The notes beneath the pieces are model-generated. The model ran no database searches and was not told the origin of the DNA. It saw only the letters and a program-made list of their open reading frames with translations. Shown piece by piece: positions 21,560-24,123 of a DNA stretch of 24,123 nucleotides (within the stretch, counting starts at the first letter, position 1; each line of letters opens with the position of its first letter). Origin of the DNA: Acidobacteriota bacterium. Lineage in GTDB: Bacteria > Acidobacteriota > Vicinamibacteria > Vicinamibacterales > CAVVIG01. Location of the stretch: positions 1-24,123 of the forward strand of contig QHWK01000212.1 of the NCBI GenBank assembly GCA_003223775.1, written 5' to 3'. Position numbers and translations under genes: made by a program.

Positions 21560-21609
21560 GCATTCATCGTTAATGCACGAGCCACGGCGAACGTCTGAAA
21601 AGCTGACGT
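21560..21609. promoter_or_regulatory. Two dyads, possible enhancer sites for the sigma-54 activator
   Basis: GCATT-N7-AATGC (21560-21576) and ACGTC-N9-GACGT (21591-21609) lie about 85 and 50 bases upstream of the -24 element at 21659, the range used by NtrC-type activators. The arms are short, so chance occurrence is possible. Confidence 0.3.
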
Positions 21610-21623
21610 GCGCAGATTGTGAT

Positions 21624-21642
21624 CGCGCGCGCGCGCGCGCAC
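21624..21642. repeat. Alternating CG dinucleotide run
   Basis: A 19-base strictly alternating pyrimidine-purine tract, almost all CG, flanked by two copies of GATCGCG (21621 and 21652). It could adopt Z-DNA under negative supercoiling. It sits just upstream of the sigma-54 promoter candidate. Confidence 0.8.
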
Positions 21643-21658
21643 TCCTTCCGTGATCGCG

Positions 21659-21674
21659 TGGCATGTAACTTGTA
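21659..21674 (+). promoter_or_regulatory. Sigma-54 (-24/-12) promoter candidate
   Basis: TGGCATGTAACTTGTA compares well with the consensus TGGCACGNNNNTTGCA: GG of the -24 element and G of the -12 element are correctly spaced, and only two conserved bases differ (C to T at each element). The transcript would begin near 21686, giving a leader of about 16 bases containing the ribosome binding site AGGAGG (21692-21697) before ATG 21702. It lies directly downstream of a gene for a sigma-54 activator. Confidence 0.6.
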
Positions 21675-21701
21675 GATCTGCGCCTTCTGGTAGGAGGGCT
21701 G

Positions 21702-21974
21702 ATGTACAACTCGCGCGCACTGGCGGCCACAGTGGTCGGAGCGGTCATTGGGGGCGCCGCCGGGTACCTTTTTTTCACCGAGCACGGCCGCTCGCTGCGG
21801 CGCCAGCTCGAGCCGGCGCTGGATGATTTCGCGCGCGAGCTCATGAGCTTCCGCGGCACCGTTCAGAAAGCCGCCGGCGTGGCCAACGAAGGCTGGAAGC
21901 TGCTGAACGACGCGCTCGGCGAGGCCCCGCCGACGCCGCGCTACGCGGCGCCGCGCCAATCCTCTCCCTTCTGA
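21702..21974 (+). CDS. YtxH-like membrane-anchored protein
   Basis: A 90-residue protein with an N-terminal glycine-rich membrane segment (ALAATVVGAVIGGAAGYLFF) followed by TEHGRSLRRQLEPALDDFARELMSF, the typical YtxH pattern of a membrane hairpin then charged amphipathic helix. YtxH proteins are associated with envelope stress, but their activity is unknown. The start has a strong AGGAGG four bases upstream. It opens a five-gene run ending in YihY, and the stop lies seven bases before the next ATG. Confidence 0.7.
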   Translation: MYNSRALAATVVGAVIGGAAGYLFFTEHGRSLRRQLEPALDDFARELMSFRGTVQKAAGVANEGWKLLNDALGEAPPTPRYAAPRQSSPF

Positions 21975-21981
21975 GGACGTC

Positions 21982-22265
21982 ATGGCTGGCGAACTCGGAA
22001 CCACGAACCTGCTGCTCGGCATCATGGCTGCCGTGAGCGTGCTCGAGGCGCTGCTCATCATCGGTATGGGGATCGGCGGCTTCGTTGCCTACAAGAAGGT
22101 GATGGAGCTCGTCAACGGCATCGAGATGCGTCAGGTCGCGCCCGCGATGGCGCGCCTGAACGCGATCCTAACGTCCGCGCCAAGACGAGCCGCGTCGTCG
22201 GCTTCGTCCGTGGTCTGCGCGTCGCGCTCGAAGGGATGCTGCACTCGTCGGAGGCGAGAACCTAG
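21982..22265 (+). pseudogene. Broken small membrane-protein gene (internal out-of-frame deletion)
   Basis: The first 62 or so codons encode a membrane segment (LLLGIMAAVSVLEALLIIGMGIGGFVAYKKV) and the start of a coiled coil ending MARLNAIL. From about 22170 the natural continuation is in another frame: VRAKTSRVVGFVRGLRV and then ALEGMLHSSEART with a TAG at 22263. That tail has the look of a conserved C-terminus. The two pieces are in different frames, and a middle coiled-coil part expected in homologues appears missing. Left as is, the first frame reads on to 23073 through the next genes as low-quality sequence. Either the gene is decayed or the assembly lost a stretch here. It resembles DUF948-like proteins. 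Confidence 0.6.
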
Positions 22266-22325
22266 AACCGACAATGGCGAACCGGAACAGAGAACCAAGA
22301 ACGCTGGAACCTGGAACCGAGAACC
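22256..22325 (+). repeat. Degenerate 7-bp repeats (consensus RRGAACC)
   Basis: Units such as GAGAACC, TAGAACC, GCGAACC, GAGAACC, AAGAACG, TGGAACC, TGGAACC and GAGAACC recur with a mostly 7-base period and one slip. The array fills the space between the broken gene and the second ytxH gene, and supplies the TAG stop of the former. Confidence 0.8.
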
Positions 22326-22345
22326 GCGATCACGGAGGAGGCGAC

Positions 22346-22861
22346 ATGGCAGACGGATACGATCGTTTCGACAACGAGAGCAGTGGCGGCGGCAGTTTCG
22401 TGATGGGCCTGTTGACGGGCACCGTTCTCGGCGCGGGTCTCGGCATGCTGTTCGCCCCCAAATCGGGGTCGGAACTGCGCGGGCAGATCTCCGAGCAGGC
22501 GGGCAACATTGCCAATCAGGCGTCGGACGGCTATCGCCGCGCGAGCGAGAACGCCGGCGAGTGGGTGGACCGCGGACGCGAGATGTACGACAAGGCGCGC
22601 GACGCCGTTACCCGCGGCGCCGAGGAAGCCCAGCGCTACGTGCGCGACGCGGCGAGCACCGTGAGCGGCAGCACGGGCAGCACGCCGTCGATGGCGTCGG
22701 CCGGATCGCCGGGCTCGACGTCGAGCGGATCGAGTTACGGCAGCGGATCGTCGAGCTACGGCTCGTCGGGGAGCCCCTCGTCGACCGGGCCGCACACCCC
22801 CACCGGCAGCCACTCGGGCACGACCGGCTCGTCCGGGTCTGGTGGGTCGAAGCGGAGTTAG
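22346..22861 (+). CDS. YtxH domain-containing protein with Gly/Ser-rich tail
   Basis: From ATG 22346, 171 residues. An acidic N-terminus precedes a glycine-rich membrane segment (SFVMGLLTGTVLGAGLGMLFAPKSG), the hallmark of YtxH proteins, then a long amphipathic helix with repeating Ala/Arg/Asp positions (about 48-110). The last 60 residues are Ser/Gly/Thr/Pro-rich low complexity, probably disordered. The start is fixed by GGAGGAG (22334-22340) five bases upstream; a longer frame from 22274 only translates the GAACC repeats. It is associated by position with the other YtxH gene and YihY. Confidence 0.8.
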   Translation: MADGYDRFDNESSGGGSFVMGLLTGTVLGAGLGMLFAPKSGSELRGQISEQAGNIANQASDGYRRASENAGEWVDRGREMYDKARDAVTRGAEEAQRYVRDAASTVSGSTGSTPSMASAGSPGSTSSGSSYGSGSSSYGSSGSPSSTGPHTPTGSHSGTTGSSGSGGSKRS

Positions 22862-22867
22862 GCCGGC

Positions 22868-23068
22868 GTGACGCGCGAGCACGCGCGTACGGTCGCCAAC
22901 GTGGCGATTGCGTCGGCAGGCGTGGCGGCGGCATACGTCGTGTTGACGACGCCGCCGCTTCGTCGTCTTGCGTTCCAGGCGTTGCGCGTCTGGCTCGGCG
23001 CGACGGTCCCGGCGTATCTCATCATGGAGACGCGCCGCGCGTGGGTGGAGTCCTCTCGCGCCGCCTGA
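22868..23068 (+). CDS. Small two-pass membrane protein, hypothetical
   Basis: A 66-residue protein from GTG 22868, six bases after the ytxH stop. Two hydrophobic segments (NVAIASAGVAAAYVVLTT and LRVWLGATVPAYLIM) are separated by a short basic loop with Arg-Arg. The coding pattern is good and the position within the operon supports expression. No family is recognised. The stop lies 12 bases before the YihY start. Confidence 0.6.
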   Translation: MTREHARTVANVAIASAGVAAAYVVLTTPPLRRLAFQALRVWLGATVPAYLIMETRRAWVESSRAA

Positions 23069-23074
23069 GATAAT
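23069..23074 (+). promoter_or_regulatory. -10-like hexamer GATAAT, leaderless arrangement before yihY
   Basis: GATAAT matches five of six consensus bases and ends 6 bases before GTG 23081. It could give YihY its own leaderless transcript in addition to read-through from the operon. Confidence 0.45.
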
Positions 23075-23080
23075 GGCCGC

Positions 23081-23986
23081 GTGACCGCTATCCGCGCGGT
23101 CGGGCGCAGTGCCCGCGAGATCGCGCGCCTCACCGGCCAGTCGTTCTGGAAAGGGTTTCTCGGCTTCTACCACAGCGACAACCTGACGTACGCGGCGTCG
23201 ATCGCCTACTACGCCCTGTTGTCGCTGTTTCCGTTTTTCCTGCTCGCGTTCGCGCTGCTCGGAAGCTCCGCCGCCGATCCGCAGGACCGCGTGGCCGTCC
23301 TCGAGTTCGTGCTCCGCTACTTTCCCGCGCAGTTCGACTTCATCACCAAGCAGCTCGACGCGTTCCGCGCGAGCGCGGTGAGCGTCGGCGTCGCCGGCAC
23401 GATCGCGCTCGTGTGGGGCGCGCTCGGCGTCTTCGGCGCGATCAGCACGGCGGTGAACTACGCGTGGGGCGTGGAGAAGCAGCGCAGCTTCTGGAAGCAC
23501 AAGCTGTTTTCGTTCGTCATGCTGCTCGTCGCGGGATTGATCCTGCTGATCGCGCTGCTGCTCATCAGCGCGTCGCAGGTGGTCGGCGCGAGCTGGTTCG
23601 CCGGCGTGCTCGCGCGCTTCCCGGGCCTCGGCATCCTCCGCGGCTTCACCGTTCGCCACGCGACGACGCTCCTCTTCATTCTCGTGGTCGGCTTGATCTT
23701 CTACTTCGTGCCGAACGCGAAAGTGCGGTTCCGCGACGTCTGGATCGGGGCGTTCATCACCGGGCTGTTGTGGAAGGGGGCGCTCGAAGGCTTCTCCTGG
23801 TACATGCACGACATGACGCGCTTCACGCGCGTCAACGGATCAATCGCCGCCGTCGTCGTGTTCCTGGTATGGGTCTACGTGCAGGCGGTGATTCTGCTGT
23901 ACGGCGTGGAGTTCACGGCGGCGTACGCGCGGCTGCGGCGCGGCCGGCCCGAAGATGTGCCCGCCGCGCCTTCGCCGCGCGCGTAG
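23081..23986 (+). CDS. YihY/virulence factor BrkB family inner-membrane protein
   Basis: A 301-residue integral membrane protein. The N-terminal amphipathic part is followed by NLTYAASIAYYALLSLFPFFLLAFALLG, the family signature, then about five more membrane segments (VGVAGTIALVWGALGVFGA, LFSFVMLLVAGLILLIALLL, TTLLFILVVGLIFYFVP, VWIGAFITGLLWKG, SIAAVVVFLVWVYVQAVILLYGVEF). The end of the last segment, with GVEFTAAYARLR, is conserved. Length is typical. The family was once called ribonuclease BN in error; its transport or envelope role is not known. GTG start, no ribosome binding site, a GATAAT six bases upstream. Last gene of the YtxH run, convergent with a DJ-1/PfpI gene. Confidence 0.93.
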   Translation: MTAIRAVGRSAREIARLTGQSFWKGFLGFYHSDNLTYAASIAYYALLSLFPFFLLAFALLGSSAADPQDRVAVLEFVLRYFPAQFDFITKQLDAFRASAVSVGVAGTIALVWGALGVFGAISTAVNYAWGVEKQRSFWKHKLFSFVMLLVAGLILLIALLLISASQVVGASWFAGVLARFPGLGILRGFTVRHATTLLFILVVGLIFYFVPNAKVRFRDVWIGAFITGLLWKGALEGFSWYMHDMTRFTRVNGSIAAVVVFLVWVYVQAVILLYGVEFTAAYARLRRGRPEDVPAAPSPRA

Positions 23987-24000
23987 GGATCCCCCCAGCG

Positions 24001-24123
24001 TCACGCATGCACGCGCGCGAGCGCGCGCACGATCGCTTCGCTGAAGAGCGGGACGTCGTCGGGCTTGCGCGACGTGATCAGGTTGCCGTCTTCGACGACC
24101 GGCTTGTCCACGTAGAGTCCGCC
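24001..24123 (-). CDS. DJ-1/PfpI family protein, C-terminal end (5' part outside window)
   Basis: The minus strand from the window edge reads 40 residues to a TGA at 24001-24003, including YVDKPVVEDGNLITSRKPDD and VPLFSEAIVRAL. The DGNLITSRKPDD segment is the characteristic C-terminal block of PfpI/YhbO-type DJ-1 superfamily proteins (intracellular protease or glyoxalase/deglycase-like). The nucleophilic cysteine lies upstream and is not visible. The gene is convergent with yihY, 14 bases apart. Confidence 0.8.
   Translation of the reverse strand, partial: GGLYVDKPVVEDGNLITSRKPDDVPLFSEAIVRALARVHA

Noticed and set aside
22274..22345. Earlier ATG start for the second YtxH gene
   Set aside because: The extra 24 residues only translate the GAACC repeats; a strong ribosome binding site marks 22346.
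22170..23073. Readthrough of the broken membrane gene to a 363-residue protein
   Set aside because: After the deletion junction the frame is out of phase with the recognisable C-terminus and runs through two other genes.

Overview
This is a gene-dense, high-G+C bacterial chromosome segment. By eye it is roughly two-thirds G+C, with strong G/C preference at third codon positions, which is why long antisense shadow ORFs are common. The gene set points to a Gram-negative, probably aerobic heterotroph: a beta-barrel outer-membrane-type protein, exported M3 and M48 peptidases, a two-subunit GMC/gluconate-dehydrogenase-like oxidoreductase, a leucine-degradation operon, a sigma-54 enhancer-binding response regulator and YtxH/YihY proteins. 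Gene style resembles Acidobacteriota, perhaps Vicinamibacteria. That placement is inference from gene content; no rRNA or tRNA gene was seen.

Layout. 1-1165 (+): 3' end of a nucleotidyltransferase-like gene overlapping (ATGA) an endonuclease/exonuclease/phosphatase-family gene. 1409-3289 (+): exported oligoendopeptidase F. 3315-4792 (-): a SAM methyltransferase and a family 2 glycosyltransferase with an ATGA overlap. 4824-9243 (+): ankyrin-repeat protein, AcuI/YhdH-type reductase, gluconate 2-dehydrogenase subunit 3 with a disturbed 5' end, and its GMC flavoprotein. 9296-9865 (+): outer-membrane beta-barrel protein. 9922-11337 (-) M48 peptidase and 11437-11892 (+) ferritin-like protein are divergent. 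11889-13847: a small membrane protein (-), a ribbon-helix-helix protein, a prepilin-like protein behind a dyad-rich upstream region, and a ferredoxin with unusual cysteine spacing. 13863-19005 (-): leucine/isovalerate operon liuB-liuC-liuD-liuE. 19091-19982: divergent zinc-ribbon protein and protein-L-isoaspartate methyltransferase. 20097-21530 (+): NtrC-type response regulator. 21702-23986 (+): YtxH, a broken membrane-protein gene, a second YtxH, a small membrane protein and YihY/BrkB. 24001-24123 (-): C-terminal end of a DJ-1/PfpI-family protein.

How the genes work together. LiuB and LiuD form methylcrotonyl-CoA carboxylase, LiuC hydrates methylglutaconyl-CoA and LiuE splits HMG-CoA to acetyl-CoA and acetoacetate. 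The first enzyme, isovaleryl-CoA dehydrogenase, is not in the window. The GMC pair probably oxidises a sugar or other alcohol, but no cytochrome c partner lies next to it. The sigma-54 activator sits directly upstream of a good -24/-12 sigma-54 promoter candidate (21659-21674) in front of the YtxH/YihY envelope genes, suggesting a linked regulator and target operon.

The most unusual signals are: (i) several genes with a -10-like hexamer only 6-8 bp before the start codon, suggesting leaderless transcripts; (ii) helically phased TGTCA motifs plus an 18-bp palindrome before the prepilin gene; (iii) the sigma-54 regulator and YtxH/YihY unit, containing one gene broken by an out-of-frame internal deletion; (iv) short degenerate tandem repeats (7-, 10- and 12-bp units) at gene boundaries, one of them translated as the linker of LiuD; (v) the frame break or CTG start at gluconate dehydrogenase subunit 3. 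No CRISPR array, insertion sequence, prophage or origin was recognised.
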